A stretch of DNA of 64,000 nt. It comes from Komarekiella atlantica HA4396-MV6. GTDB taxonomy: Bacteria; Cyanobacteriota; Cyanobacteriia; Cyanobacteriales; Nostocaceae. The notes under the pieces were generated by a model, which was given only the letters and a program-made list of their open reading frames with translations, ran no database searches and was not told the origin of the DNA. Shown here piece by piece: positions 42,896 to 53,210 of this stretch. The stretch covers positions 62,001 to 126,000 of the forward strand of contig JAHHHK010000020.1 in assembly GCA_019359395.1 (NCBI GenBank), given 5' to 3'. The stretch's first letter is position 1, and every line of letters begins with the position of its first letter. A program made the position numbers and the translations under genes.

Positions 42896-44212
42896 TTAAA
42901 ACTGACCTAAATCCAAATTGTAATTGACACTAAAAAACCAGCCATCAAAATCAATGTTTTGAGCGGTAGAATTACCTAATGTGACTCCAGCCTGTACATT
43001 CATATTAATGGAGTTGGAGATTTGGTAATTCAAATGCCCAAATAGCCGATGAAATTGATCTTCTCGCTCGCGCTGCGTAAAGTCTGAGTAGCTAAATTGG
43101 TAATCCAGACCAACCTGAAGCGGTTTTTGCAAGTAGTAATTCAAAGAAATCCAAAAGGAATTGATCACGCGATTTCGGCTTTCGGGATCAGCAAAATTCA
43201 CACTCAATTCGTAGAAGCTTTCTAGCATCAATCTTGAAGTTAGAGGATCTCGCCGTCCCAAAGACAGTTGCAGGGAATTCTCACCTAAGAAGCGATCGCC
43301 AGCTTTAAAACTATCTAAGCGATCGCTGTTGTTGGCATAAAATAATTGTTGATTGCTCCAACTAACTCTTCCGTACATTCGCTGCGATAGCTGCTGGTAA
43401 ATACTGAGATTGAATCTTACTTGGTTGTAATTATATTGTGATTGATCTATGTAACGAATTAGGTTGCCATCAATTGACCCGTTTAAATAAGTTTTAGATC
43501 CCAAAGGAAAATATGCGGAGGCTAGTCTTAGTCCAGAAAAAATCAAACCATCTTCTATTGGAGAATCATTAGAGGAAAAAATGTTACTTGTCTGAAAGTA
43601 GCCAACACGAGCCTGTAGATTGCCTATGGGTTTAAACTGAACTACAGGCTGTTCTGTTGGTGGTGGTGGCAGCTGTTCTAAAGGTCGTGGTCGTAGCCTT
43701 AGCCCTAATTCGCGATCGCTATCAGACTCAAGGGGTGGCTGTTTTTGCTCTTGCAACAGTTGCCAGAGCCTCTCTAGTCTTTCAGACTCATTGATCTCAG
43801 GAGCATTTAATAATTGCTCTATTGAGTCAGAAGAAGCAGGAAAGTTGCTTGGCTGTACTTCTAGCTGTGGCGAGTCATCCTGCTCTTGATTACCTCCAGA
43901 GTTTTCTGTTGGTGCTGGAGTTTGCTCAGTTATTTGTGGTGTTTGCTGTGTCAGATTTGACGGAATCTGAGAGCGTAAACTCTGTGACTCACTAGACTGT
44001 TCGCAAAAAGAGTTAATTGCTTCTTGCTCTAACTGCTGGCATTGCTGATGATTTTGTGGGCTAGCGAAAGATGTTATTTTCGGTGCAAAATTATTGTGAT
44101 GACGCCATATATTTATATTTGCTGATTCTGCCGCATCTACTTTAATGCAATAACAGCTTCCACCACTGAATGCTAACAAAATCCAAAAAAATAAACCTTT
44201 CCAGATCTTCAT
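42896..44212 (-). CDS. Predicted outer-membrane beta-barrel protein
   Basis: A secreted protein of 438 residues from ATG 44212. The hydrophobic N-terminus MKIWKGLFFWILLAFSGGSC is a signal peptide; the Cys in SGGSC could mark a lipoprotein but the context is imperfect. A Gln/Pro/Ser-rich linker spans about residues 60-200. The C-terminal half has alternating aromatic/polar strands (ARVGYFQTSNIF, KTYLNGSIDGNLIRY, NQVRFNLSIYQQLS) and ends in Phe (NYNLDLGQF), as outer-membrane barrels do. The frame continues upstream to GTG 44332; ATGs at 44239 and 44218 are alternatives. It is divergent from the FecR-domain gene, which suggests a joint surface function. Confidence 0.7.
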   Translation of the reverse strand: MKIWKGLFFWILLAFSGGSCYCIKVDAAESANINIWRHHNNFAPKITSFASPQNHQQCQQLEQEAINSFCEQSSESQSLRSQIPSNLTQQTPQITEQTPAPTENSGGNQEQDDSPQLEVQPSNFPASSDSIEQLLNAPEINESERLERLWQLLQEQKQPPLESDSDRELGLRLRPRPLEQLPPPPTEQPVVQFKPIGNLQARVGYFQTSNIFSSNDSPIEDGLIFSGLRLASAYFPLGSKTYLNGSIDGNLIRYIDQSQYNYNQVRFNLSIYQQLSQRMYGRVSWSNQQLFYANNSDRLDSFKAGDRFLGENSLQLSLGRRDPLTSRLMLESFYELSVNFADPESRNRVINSFWISLNYYLQKPLQVGLDYQFSYSDFTQREREDQFHRLFGHLNYQISNSINMNVQAGVTLGNSTAQNIDFDGWFFSVNYNLDLGQF

Positions 44213-44682
44213 TTGCATCTTTGAAGGTGTTGATCGCATCTGGCAGATGTAGACCCACAAGTTGCACTGGAAGTTCCAACTCAAAACACAAAATTTCTGC
44301 CTAACTTTACTGAAATTTAACCAGTGAGTCACCTCATACAGCTCCTCAGCAACTTCTTGTTACGCATACCCACCTTGTGGTTTAGGTAATTAGATAAGGA
44401 TTATCTGTAAGGTACTCCTCATTTAACTGTTGATATTTAGTACCAATTTTGAAATTTGTCCCAGACTTTATTTCATAGTATGTCGGTTTTCGAGTAAAAA
44501 CTTAAACAAACTAAATATAGTGTATTGATTGTCTATTTTATCTATTAAATGTACACTAAAATGCAGATAAATTTACCTGAAAAAAGTCGCTGTAACAGTT
44601 ATTAGCTGCTTGAACCTTTAACATCAAAATCTATGATTAATTTGTTTAGTATCAGTTAAAGTTCACAAGCTCCCAAAAAACT

Positions 44683-46248
44683 ATGTTTCATAAATCGTTT
44701 CTACTATTAATTATTGGTTTTTGGGGAATTGCAGTACTGCCTTTGTCAAATCGGGCAAGTGCCATAACTCCTCTGATACGAGCCGAGATTCAGAATCTAC
44801 GCAATTTAGTACAACTGATACCCAGAGATAACCTAAAGAAGCGTCCCGCACGCAAATTAGATGCAATGATTCCTGGGGATGGACTGTCAACTGGTCGAGC
44901 TTCTCTAGCAGACTTGCGTTTCAATGATGGCTCTTTAGCACGGATTGGAGAACAAGCGGTATTTCAATTTTTGCCAAAGACTCGCAACTTTAGACTGTCA
45001 AACGGGACTGTGCTGCTGCTCATCCCACCTAAAAGGGGTCAAACGCATATACAAACACCAAGTGCAGCAGCAGCAATTCGTGGTTCAGCATTATTTGTGC
45101 GCCACAACCAACAAACAGACACCACAATTGTGGGTGCGCTGACAAATAGTGGCATTGAAGTTTCTAATAAAGATGCTTCTCAAACTCAAGTGCTGGAAGC
45201 AGGGCAGATGATAGTTATAGTTAAAGGTAAATTTCAAAGCTTATATGATTTTGATCTGAAAAATTTTTATGAAACGAGCGAGCTAGTTCGGGAACTTGAT
45301 TTAAATAGACAAAATCCCGTACCTACGCCTGATCCTGCCATCACTAGTGTTCAAGCTGAAACTACTGCGGCTTTGAAAGCACAGCCACCTATAACAGGCG
45401 AGGGAGTAATTGAAAATCCTTCTTTTGTGCAGTTAACTACTAGTCCTTCAAATTCGCCCAGTAAAGACGTTATCACAAACAATTCTTCAGCAAACTCCTC
45501 AGAGAAAACAGGACAAGCCTCGACAAATACCGAGCAGCAGAGCACAACAAATGGTAACGCCAACGTAAACACTCCGAAAAATAACGTTGGTGTTGATTCT
45601 AGTAGAACTTCAACAACACCTCAAAACTCTTCAGCAGAAAATCCTACAAACCAAAACTCACAAAGTAACACATCACCCGTTAAAAATCCCACCGACAACG
45701 CATCACCTGTTAAGAATCCAACTGACAACATGCCCGTTAAAAATCCCACCGACAACGCATCACCTGTTAAAAATCCAACTGACAACACGCCCGTTAAAAA
45801 TCCCACCGACAACGCATCACCTGTTAAGAATCCAACTGACAACACGCCCGTTAAAAATCCCACCGACAACGCATCACCTGTTAAGAATCCAACTGACAAC
45901 ACGCCCGTTAAAAATCCCACCGATAATACATCACCTGTTAAAAATCCAACTGACAACACACCCGTCGAGAAACCATCTGACAACACACCCGTCGAGAAAC
46001 CATCTGACAACACACCCGTCGAGAAACCATCTGACAACACACCCGTCGAGAAACCATCTGACAACATACCCGTCGAAAAGCCATCTGACAACATACCCGT
46101 CGAAAAGCCATCTGACAACATACCCGTCGAAAAGCCAACTGACAACACACCCGTCGAGAAACCATCTGACAACATACCCGTCGAGAAACCATCTGACAAC
46201 ACACCCGTCGAAAAGCCAACTGACAACACACCGCCCGTCAATAATTAA
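44683..46248 (+). CDS. Secreted FecR-domain protein with long (P)VKNPTDN/PVEKPSDN repeat tail
   Basis: A 521-residue protein. A signal peptide (MFHKSFLLLIIGFWGIAVLP..., cut after about residue 26, SNRASA) is followed by a FecR domain (about 60-175: ASLADLRFNDGSLARIGEQ, IQTPSAAAAIRGSALFVRH and TTIVGALTNSGIEVSN). No sigma factor or TonB receptor lies nearby, so a FecA/FecI-type signalling role is unlikely. Cyanobacterial FecR-domain proteins of this kind are exported and of unknown role. A Ser/Thr/Asn-rich linker leads to about 190 residues of repeats: ten units of the KNPTDN type and then ten of the EK-P-(S/T)DN type. The tail is highly hydrophilic and probably extended, perhaps spanning periplasm or cell wall. 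Confidence 0.83.
   Translation: MFHKSFLLLIIGFWGIAVLPLSNRASAITPLIRAEIQNLRNLVQLIPRDNLKKRPARKLDAMIPGDGLSTGRASLADLRFNDGSLARIGEQAVFQFLPKTRNFRLSNGTVLLLIPPKRGQTHIQTPSAAAAIRGSALFVRHNQQTDTTIVGALTNSGIEVSNKDASQTQVLEAGQMIVIVKGKFQSLYDFDLKNFYETSELVRELDLNRQNPVPTPDPAITSVQAETTAALKAQPPITGEGVIENPSFVQLTTSPSNSPSKDVITNNSSANSSEKTGQASTNTEQQSTTNGNANVNTPKNNVGVDSSRTSTTPQNSSAENPTNQNSQSNTSPVKNPTDNASPVKNPTDNMPVKNPTDNASPVKNPTDNTPVKNPTDNASPVKNPTDNTPVKNPTDNASPVKNPTDNTPVKNPTDNTSPVKNPTDNTPVEKPSDNTPVEKPSDNTPVEKPSDNTPVEKPSDNIPVEKPSDNIPVEKPSDNIPVEKPTDNTPVEKPSDNIPVEKPSDNTPVEKPTDNTPPVNN
45673..46230 (+). repeat. In-frame tandem repeat in the FecR-domain gene
   Basis: The first half alternates 27- and 30-bp units (PVKNPTDNT/SPVKNPTDNA), and the second half uses 27-bp units (PVEKPSDNT and variants). 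Units are nearly identical at the DNA level (AAAAATCCCACCGACAAC; GAGAAACCATCTGACAAC), so they have spread by recent duplication. The switch between the two types falls near 45960. Confidence 0.92.
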
Positions 46249-46706
46249 ACCGATTCTCCAAATATATAAAACTGCTAAAGTAGTCTGTAATAGAGCTCTT
46301 CATCAGTTAATTGCTCTTTGTAAAGGACAAGGAGACAGCCTGAACCTGCTTCTTTTACTACTAAAACTTTATTTCTTAAACACAGATGGAGCGCAAATTA
46401 TACCCAACACTAGAAGCAGAAATATGACAAGTGTTAAGCTGTTCTTGCTTTGATTTGCATTCTGGCTATTGACTAGATGCTCACTTAGATTGCTTGCGTT
46501 TATTCATTGTGAATTGCTTAGCTACCGCCTCTTCTGAAGTCAAAGCAAAGAGTAAGATTCATAACTGATAAGAAAGCATCTGCTAACGCTAGATTAAATC
46601 AAGGACAGGATTTACGCAGGATTCGGCGGATATCCTTTGTAGTTCAATCAAGTTCTCTGTGTAAGTTCCCAGGAACCAACTTGTTGCTAAAGAGATACAT
46701 AAATTT
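46249..46706. other. Intergenic region without recognised gene
   Basis: 458 bp between the FecR-domain gene and gor. Near 46605-46630 is a degenerate copy of the GGACTTACGCA repeat end seen at 25365. No gene-like frame or RNA was found. The gor promoter should lie in the last 100 bp. Confidence 0.45.
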
Positions 46707-48083
46707 ATGACTTTTGATTACGACCTGTTTGTAATTGGTGCTGGTTCTGGGGGTTTGGCAGCTTCCAAACGAGCGGCTAGCTACGGGGCTAAAGTAGCGA
46801 TCGCCGAAAATGACTTAGTTGGCGGTACTTGTGTGATTCGTGGTTGTGTTCCCAAAAAACTCATGGTCTATGGCTCTCACTTTCCCGCATTATTCGATGA
46901 TGCCGCAGGTTATGGCTGGAAAGTGGGTAATGCAGAATTGGACTGGGAACATTTCATTACATCTATAGATAGGGAAGTTCGGCGACTATCACAGCTACAC
47001 ATAAGCTTTTTAGAAAAAGCAGGAGTCGAACTAATTCCTAATCGCGCTAGTCTGGTAGACCCTCATACTGTAGAAGTTGATGGACGCAAAGTTACAGCAG
47101 ACAAAATTTTAATTGCTGTTGGCGGGCGTCCTGTTAAACCAGATTTATTAGGTATGGAATATGGAATTACCTCTAACGAGATTTTTCATCTCAAAGAACA
47201 GCCGAAACATATAGTCATTATTGGCGCTGGTTACATCGGCACGGAATTTGCTTGTATTATGCGTGGTTTGGGTTCTCAGGTAACGCAGATTACCAGAGGT
47301 GAAAAAATTTTGAAGGGGTTTGATGAGGACATCCGTACCGGAATTGAAGAAGGTATGATGAACCACGGAATTCAGTTGATCAAGAACAATCTGGTAAAAG
47401 CAGTTGAACGCGTGCCGGAAGGGTTGAAACTGACTTTATCTGAGGCAGATCAACAACCAGTAATTGCCGATGTGTTTTTAGTAGCGACTGGTCGGATTCC
47501 CAATGTAGATGGGCTGGGTTTAGAAAATGCTGGGGTAGATGTCGTCCCTAGTTCCGTCGAAGGGCCTGGCTATAAGACCATGAATGCGATTGCAGTTAAT
47601 GAATATAGTCAAACTAGTCAACCTCATATCTTTGCCGTGGGCGATGTCACCGATCGCTTAAATTTAACTCCTGTGGCTATTGGTGAAGGTCGCGCCTTTG
47701 CTGATAGCGAATTCGGAACTAACCGCCGCGTATTCAGTCACGAAACTGTGCCAACAGCCATATTTTCCACACCCGAAGCCGCTACAGTCGGTTTGACAGA
47801 AGTGCAAGCACGAGAGCAACTCGGTGATACTGTGAAAATATATAGCACTCGCTTCCGCCCCATGTACCATAGTTTGACCGGTAAACAAGAGAAAATAATG
47901 ATGAAATTGGTGGTTGATGGCAACACCGATAAAGTACTGGGTGCTCACATGGTTGGAGAAAGTTCAGCTGAGATAATACAAGGGGTGGCGATCGCAGTCA
48001 AAATGGGCGCAACCAAAAAAGACTTTGATGCTACCGTTGGTATCCATCCCTCAGCAGCAGAAGAATTCGTCACATTGCGTTAA
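46707..48083 (+). CDS. gor: Glutathione-disulfide reductase
   Basis: A 458-residue flavoprotein that reduces oxidised glutathione with NADPH. FAD fold FVIGAGSGGLAASKRA, redox Cys pair GGTCVIRGCVPKKL, nucleotide fold VIIGAGYIGTEFACIM, second FAD motif HIFAVGDVTDR and C-terminal active base GIHPSAAEEF. At the end of the second strand of the nucleotide fold it has QITRGEKIL; the Arg/Lys residues there fit binding of the NADPH 2'-phosphate. This is the canonical cyanobacterial glutathione reductase; the paralogue at 19655-21001 has Glu at the same place. The upstream start ATG 46707 opens MTFDYDLFVIG. Confidence 0.93.
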   Translation: MTFDYDLFVIGAGSGGLAASKRAASYGAKVAIAENDLVGGTCVIRGCVPKKLMVYGSHFPALFDDAAGYGWKVGNAELDWEHFITSIDREVRRLSQLHISFLEKAGVELIPNRASLVDPHTVEVDGRKVTADKILIAVGGRPVKPDLLGMEYGITSNEIFHLKEQPKHIVIIGAGYIGTEFACIMRGLGSQVTQITRGEKILKGFDEDIRTGIEEGMMNHGIQLIKNNLVKAVERVPEGLKLTLSEADQQPVIADVFLVATGRIPNVDGLGLENAGVDVVPSSVEGPGYKTMNAIAVNEYSQTSQPHIFAVGDVTDRLNLTPVAIGEGRAFADSEFGTNRRVFSHETVPTAIFSTPEAATVGLTEVQAREQLGDTVKIYSTRFRPMYHSLTGKQEKIMMKLVVDGNTDKVLGAHMVGESSAEIIQGVAIAVKMGATKKDFDATVGIHPSAAEEFVTLR

Positions 48084-48101
48084 AAACGAGGTCATGAGTT
48101 T

Positions 48102-48135
48102 TTTGTCATTTGTCTTTTGAGATGACAAATGACAA
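48102..48135. terminator. Heptamer-derived perfect hairpin after gor
   Basis: TTGTCATTTGTC (48102-48113) and GACAAATGACAA (48124-48135) form a perfect 12-bp stem around ten bases. Both arms are STRR-like heptamers in opposite orientation, so the hairpin seems to have arisen from the repeat and could serve as terminator for gor. Confidence 0.55.
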
Positions 48136-48161
48136 GGAATGACCCTAACAAGAAAAGCTTG

Positions 48162-48803
48162 ATGACAACCCAGTTCATATATCTTCATGGCTTTGCTTCC
48201 AGTCCTAAATCTGCTAAGGCGCAAGATATAGGCGATCGCTTTGCCCAAATTCAAACAAACCTGAAAATTCCTGATCTAAATGCTGGCGATTTTTCTCATC
48301 TGACAATCACCCGTCAGCTAATACAAGTTGTCACAGAATTCAGTAATGATTCTGCACCTGTAGTGCTGATTGGCTCAAGTTTGGGCGGTTTGACAGCTGC
48401 CCATTTGGGAGAGCAATATTTACAAGTACAACGCCTAGTCTTACTAGCACCAGCCTTTGGATTTTTATCCCATTGGTTGCCCAAGTTAACAGATGAAGAG
48501 GTAGAGCGTTGGCAAAGAGAAAAATATCTCATGATCTACCACTATGGGGAGGAGCGATCGCTGCCTCTAAGTTACGATTTTGTTAAAGATGCTGCTCAAT
48601 ACCAAGAGGAACTTTTACAACGTTCTATCCCCACCCTTATCCTGCATGGAAAGCATGATGAAGTCATTCCTATTGAAGCTAGTCGTGATTTTGCGCGATC
48701 GCGTCCTTGGGTGGAATTAGTAGAACTAGAGGATAATCATGCTTTGGGTAATGTTATGGAAGAAATCTGGCAAGCAATTCGTCCCTTCTGCCAATTACCT
48801 TGA
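48162..48803 (+). CDS. YqiA/YcfP-like alpha/beta hydrolase
   Basis: A 213-residue esterase-like protein. The start ATG 48162 gives MTTQFIYLHGFASSPKSAKA; an ATG at 48129 lies within the heptamer hairpin and is rejected. The oxyanion motif HGFASS, the nucleophile elbow LIGSSLGGLTAAHLG (Ser), the acid in HGKHDEVIPI and the His in ELEDNHALGNVM complete a catalytic triad. The YqiA family cleaves short acyl esters in vitro; its substrate here is unknown. It stands between gor and hisC. Confidence 0.87.
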   Translation: MTTQFIYLHGFASSPKSAKAQDIGDRFAQIQTNLKIPDLNAGDFSHLTITRQLIQVVTEFSNDSAPVVLIGSSLGGLTAAHLGEQYLQVQRLVLLAPAFGFLSHWLPKLTDEEVERWQREKYLMIYHYGEERSLPLSYDFVKDAAQYQEELLQRSIPTLILHGKHDEVIPIEASRDFARSRPWVELVELEDNHALGNVMEEIWQAIRPFCQLP

Positions 48804-48837
48804 AGCTGTAAAATATTAGACTCTTACTTGTCATTTG

Positions 48838-48885
48838 TTGAATAACCAATGACTAATAACAAATGACTAATGACAAATAACTAAA
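48838..48885. repeat. Degenerate heptamer repeat upstream of hisC
   Basis: Units AACCAATGACTAATAACAAA and then TGACTAATGACAAATAACT are variants of the GACTAAT/GACAAAT heptamer. They end a few bases before the hisC ATG, as in the case of pheS. Confidence 0.7.
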
Positions 48886-48888
48886 ATT

Positions 48889-50037
48889 ATGCTTCCATTC
48901 ATCCGATCAGATTTAACTAAGCTACACGCGTATAAACCTCACCCCAGCAGCGATACAGCCGGAGCTGTTCCCACGCAGTTTGATCGGCTGGATACGAATG
49001 AAAGTCCCTATGATTTGACGCCTGAATTAAAAGAAAAACTAGTCTGGACGTATCAGCAAGTAATTGAAACAAATCGTTATCCTGATGGCGGACATGAGAT
49101 ACTCAAAGATGCGATCGCCGAGTACGTCAATGAGTCAGCTGCCCTTTCACCATCCCTGTTCACTTCTGCCAATATTTCTGTGGGCAATGGTTCAGATGAA
49201 CTGATTCGCTCTTTATTAATCGCCACCTGTCTTAAAGGAGAAGGCTGCATTCTAGTTGCCAATCCTACTTTTTCTATGTACGGGATTTTGGCACAAACTT
49301 TAGGCATCCCTGTAGTAACGGTAGACAGAAATGAAGCAAATTTTGAAATTGATTTAAAAGCTGCACAGTCTGCTATCGAACAAACTCAAAACCCTCCCAT
49401 TCGAGTAGTTTTTGTAGTACATCCCAATTCTCCAACTGCCAACAGTTTAACCACAGCAGAGTTGGCATGGTTAAAAAATCTGAGCGAAGAGATTTTAGTA
49501 GTAATTGATGAGGCTTACTTTGAATATAGTCAGAGTACTCTAGTTGGTGAATTAGCACATCATCCTAACTTGATTATACTACGTACTTTTTCTAAAGCTT
49601 TCCGATTGGCAGCCCTTCGCGTTGGCTATTGCGTTGCTCATCCAGAAGCGATCGCCATCTTAGAAAAAGTCCGCTTACCCTACAATCTTCCTAGCTTCTC
49701 CATCGCAGCAGCATTAGTTGCTTTGCAAAACCGCACACTCTTACTTGAGACGATTCCCCACACCCTGAGTGAACGAGCCAAACTGATCGCAGCTTTATCT
49801 CAACATCCAACATTACAAATTGCAGAAAGTACTGCTAACTTTATTTATCTGCGTCTCAAACCAAAAGATTCTCATCCCCAAGACGCTGCTTTAAAAAAGT
49901 TACACCAAAAACTCAGAGATTATGGCACTCTTGTTCGGCAAATAAGTGGAGGATTGCGAATTACTGTAGGGACGACCGAAGAAAACGCTCGCACCTTAAA
50001 ACGAGTACAAGCTGCTTTGGCAAATCTTGACTCTTAA
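48889..50037 (+). CDS. hisC: Histidinol-phosphate aminotransferase
   Basis: HisC is the PLP-dependent enzyme that converts imidazole-acetol phosphate to histidinol phosphate. The protein has 382 residues. Marks: [49 protein letters not shown], the [10 protein letters not shown] strand, [26 protein letters not shown] and the PLP-binding Lys in [17 protein letters not shown], plus a C-terminal [13 protein letters not shown]. The upstream context is STRR, so the ribosome-binding site is weak. It is convergent with the next gene, with 8 bp between them. Confidence 0.95.
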   Translation: MLPFIRSDLTKLHAYKPHPSSDTAGAVPTQFDRLDTNESPYDLTPELKEKLVWTYQQVIETNRYPDGGHEILKDAIAEYVNESAALSPSLFTSANISVGNGSDELIRSLLIATCLKGEGCILVANPTFSMYGILAQTLGIPVVTVDRNEANFEIDLKAAQSAIEQTQNPPIRVVFVVHPNSPTANSLTTAELAWLKNLSEEILVVIDEAYFEYSQSTLVGELAHHPNLIILRTFSKAFRLAALRVGYCVAHPEAIAILEKVRLPYNLPSFSIAAALVALQNRTLLLETIPHTLSERAKLIAALSQHPTLQIAESTANFIYLRLKPKDSHPQDAALKKLHQKLRDYGTLVRQISGGLRITVGTTEENARTLKRVQAALANLDS

Positions 50038-50045
50038 CGATTCAC

Positions 50046-50609
50046 TCAGGAATTAAACCTGCCATCCAGCTCGTTGCCAAAACGGCGTACTGTTCCGACT
50101 GTTTGTGGCAGTACACCCACTAAAAGTGCAAAAGCAACATCCGGCAAATCAGCCACTATTTCTGGTAGGAAATATTGTTCAAATTGATCAAGAATTTTCT
50201 GGACTCGCTGCTGGGGCACCGGGTTTTCTGTAATTTGCTTAATTAACCGAATCCACTGTCGTCTAATTAAGTAAGCCTTTTGGCGCTCCTCATTAGATTC
50301 AGGAGTTAATAAAAACTGATTAGAAACATTTCCTATGGGCAGTGCCCTGTGGCAATCGCAATCGTAATCCCCACCCACTGCTGCTCCAGGCCCAGCAAAC
50401 TCCGCGTGGTAGCGTTTAAAGAGTATTAGCCCATTCCGCTTACGACTATTGACGATGAAAACTTTTCCAGTGTGCAAAAGTGTGAGGATATCCGAGCCTT
50501 GCGATTGCTCAGTTCCATCGGGCATGACAAGATGGTCAAGGAAACTGGTGTCAGGGTAGTAAGTTGATAACATAGCAGTTTGATAGCGTCGACGCTTTTC
50601 GCTATCCAT
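50046..50609 (-). CDS. Conserved cyanobacterial protein of unknown function
   Basis: I do not recognise a family in this 187-residue protein. It is soluble, with no signal peptide. Notable features are DYDCDCHRALPIGNVSNQFLL, with two Cys and a His close together that could bind metal, and a helical C-terminus (QRVQKILDQFEQYFLPEIVADLPD). The normal codon usage and clear ATG at 50609 (MDSEKRRRYQTAML) support a real gene. It lies tail-to-tail with hisC. Confidence 0.65.
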   Translation of the reverse strand: MDSEKRRRYQTAMLSTYYPDTSFLDHLVMPDGTEQSQGSDILTLLHTGKVFIVNSRKRNGLILFKRYHAEFAGPGAAVGGDYDCDCHRALPIGNVSNQFLLTPESNEERQKAYLIRRQWIRLIKQITENPVPQQRVQKILDQFEQYFLPEIVADLPDVAFALLVGVLPQTVGTVRRFGNELDGRFNS

Positions 50610-51527
50610 GTTTTCTCAAACTTTCAATGAATTTTGTAGTAGTATGCACTTCCAAACAGAACTAGATTTTACATCAAATTAAGTTTTTGAGTTTTCTTAT
50701 TATCAAAAATTTGCAGGTCAATTTAACTAAGATGGGAAAAATATAGACGCTGTTCAGTAATTGAGTGATCATATTTTATGAGATATAACTAGATTTGTCT
50801 CCAACTGTATGACTTTTTGTTTAAAGTTTTTATAAAGATGAATATCTTAATTACAAAGTTATTATGAGGTAGATGAAATTTTAAAGTGTGAAATTACGTA
50901 TATATCTATTATAGGATCATTGATTATTTTTTATAGGAGTTTTTGGTATTAATAAATTCAAAAAAATCAAAATTTGGATACTTTTAAAAACAGCAAAATT
51001 TTCTAAATAAACGAAATCAGATTTTTTGGATATTACAAATTATTTATTAATTGCAAAAGTCTATAGTAAACTTTACTATGTAACATTAAGATAACTTCCA
51101 CAGTTAAATAATCAAAGATGCCTAAAAAATTAGATTGAATTTTAAGCTATATTAGCTATTAACATATTTAATATATAGTTTTTTCTTAAATTTGAAAGTA
51201 GTTGAGTTAAGATTAAGCAACACCAATAATACAGCGTATATATTGTTATTTAAAGAGAGGTTCATGCAAGTTTGGGATAAATCAATATAACAAAAAATAA
51301 TTATACTACTTGGGTTCTCATCCATTCGATATGGGCGATAAGTTTTATATCAATTTTGTCTACCTATTTAGTTTAAATTCTAAAAAACATTAGTTACCGC
51401 AACATAACTATATGTGATATTTAACGTATATTCAACTAGATAAATTTATAGTCTAATTACCAGTATTTTCGATAGGTTTTCTCCAAGATAATTATAATTG
51501 TGTAATTTCCAATTCCCACAATATAAC
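50610..51527. other. Long AT-rich intergenic region
   Basis: 918 bp, strongly AT-rich, with no frame of interest, tRNA or clear hairpin. It might hold small RNAs, but nothing in the sequence supports one. Confidence 0.5.
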
Positions 51528-52172
51528 TCAGGTAGTTGAATCAGCACTCAAATGCTTTAATAATAGTATTTGACGTGATCGTCTTAGAAGATATGTATTC
51601 CAATTCGATTCAACTTTATGCGTCCGATATCCCAGCTTGAAATAAAGCTGTCTTGCCTGATGATTATTTTCTAACACGTGGAGATATAAGTCTTGAAAAC
51701 CCCAGTCTTTAGAGACTTTTTCACAGCCAATAAGTAACTCTGAAGCTACACCGTGCCTACGATATTTTGGATGAACCGCTAAATTAGACAGATAAGGAAA
51801 ACTCTTACCAACCTGCGCCCACGAATCACTGAAACGTACATTTAGTTCCACGGTTCCCACTAAGTTATTAGCCTCACTATTAGTAACATCAACGGCAACT
51901 AAACAAACTTGATGAGGTGTAGGTAATGCTAGGCGATGCCTTAAATCTTCATAAATACCCAAACGTAGTAATGGAAAAGCCCATCCCCAGATACCGTTTT
52001 GAGAGTGAAAGCTTTCAGTAATGATTTGAGCAACACCAGTCAAATCAGCAGATGTCGCTGCACGTAGTTGAAATTGGCTAGAAGTTGGATTAATGACAGA
52101 TGTAAGTGACTGTTGATGGGATGGACGAAAAAAACAAGATGTCAAGGCTAGTTTAGTATTAATTTTATTCAC
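51528..52172 (-). CDS. GNAT-family N-acetyltransferase (plastid-GNAT-like)
   Basis: A 214-residue GNAT. The domain begins near FQLRAATSADLTGVAQIITESF, motif A is LSNLAVHPKYRRHGVASELLIGCE (RRHGVA), and motif B is DLYLHVLENNHQARQLYFKLGY. The VLENNxxAxxLYxKLGY pattern fits N-terminal protein or RimI-like acetyltransferases, and the overall form is like plastid GNAT proteins of plants. The start is a GTG at 52172; residues 1-35 are poorly conserved and a later start is possible. Confidence 0.85.
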   Translation of the reverse strand: MNKINTKLALTSCFFRPSHQQSLTSVINPTSSQFQLRAATSADLTGVAQIITESFHSQNGIWGWAFPLLRLGIYEDLRHRLALPTPHQVCLVAVDVTNSEANNLVGTVELNVRFSDSWAQVGKSFPYLSNLAVHPKYRRHGVASELLIGCEKVSKDWGFQDLYLHVLENNHQARQLYFKLGYRTHKVESNWNTYLLRRSRQILLLKHLSADSTT

Positions 52173-53210
52173 GAAAATCTTCTCAAATATCCTAAAACAC
52201 CGTCTCCAACTGGGTAAAACTCAAGAGCTACCCAGGTGATTGAACTAACCTGAGATTGCCAATTCACTTTTGATTGTGAATCAAACAAAGTGCAAAACTT
52301 TGCTTGCTTGGGGTTTTATAACCTGTATACCTCAAGGAGCCTTAAGAGTTGCAGTTTCATAAATTTACACTCTTTAGTTCAGCAGGTTCAAGCGCATCCT
52401 GGTTTTAGGGTAGAAAAGCGAGCGATTTGTTTAGTACAAAACAAGTTGATAGTTGACAGTGGTAGTAGCTAGATTGAGCAGGTAGAGACATAGTATAACC
52501 TGTTAGTTAACATTGCCTACAAAATTGTTAAGCAAGTACACCCCTGGCAAACTCTGGTTTCAAACCATCTCTGATTACAGTATTGGCTTAATTTATGCAA
52601 TTTGCACTACATAGAACTCAGTGTGCTACTGAGTAGCAAAGACAGGCTGTACAGGTACTAAGAAAAGAATCTGCAAGGTTATCTTATGCTTAATCCTCAA
52701 TTTTGCTAATGCTAGCACTTGTCTTAATTATAGTTTTGATTGCTAAATTGGAAAGAGGTATTTGTCTAATAGTATACGTTGCCTTTAAATATTATTGTTG
52801 TAATATTGCTGACTCTACCATGACTACCACAAATAAAATTTACCAGCAAGTGTTAGTGCAACTGTTGCGAGGGGAAAACTTAATATGCAGCTTCAGCTGG
52901 ATTTTTCAACCAGCTTTGAGCACTGTATATAGTATCAGACATTTCTTCGCGCAGGTGAGGGAAAATTTGACCAGCAAGCATCAACTCCATAACACTAATG
53001 ACTATGAAACCAATTGCGCTGCACCAGAGCGAATAGCAATCGGCACGAACCCTTGAGACAAATTACTGTGAGTAAACGCTTCCACACTCAGCAGTCATGT
53101 AGCCAAACAGCCTTATTGGTCAAAATGCTCTGCTCTGGACTGACTCAGAAGCATCCTTACCTGATCAGATTATTCTTTATCCGACTGCCGTTGCTGCAGG
53201 AAAGCGGTGC
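52173..53210. other. Long intergenic region upstream of cyaC
   Basis: About 1 kb. Open frames of 60-117 codons occur here but lack family features, and I do not call them. A small hairpin AGCTGG/CCAGCT lies at 52895-52915. The region may carry the regulatory sequence of cyaC; no known motif is recognised. Confidence 0.45.

Noticed and set aside
45621-46241. Antisense 206-codon frame in the FecR repeat tail, and the 288-codon frame at 45587-46453
   Set aside because: Both are mirror products of the in-frame DNA repeat; they have no domain features, and the FecR-domain frame has signal peptide and domain.
44683-46248. Iron-dicitrate FecR/FecI signalling system
   Set aside because: No ECF sigma factor or TonB-dependent receptor lies nearby, and the protein has a signal peptide in place of an anti-sigma N-terminus.
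52703-53056. 117-codon frame upstream of cyaC
   Set aside because: Hydrophobic start but no family features, poor codon use, and no ribosome-binding site.
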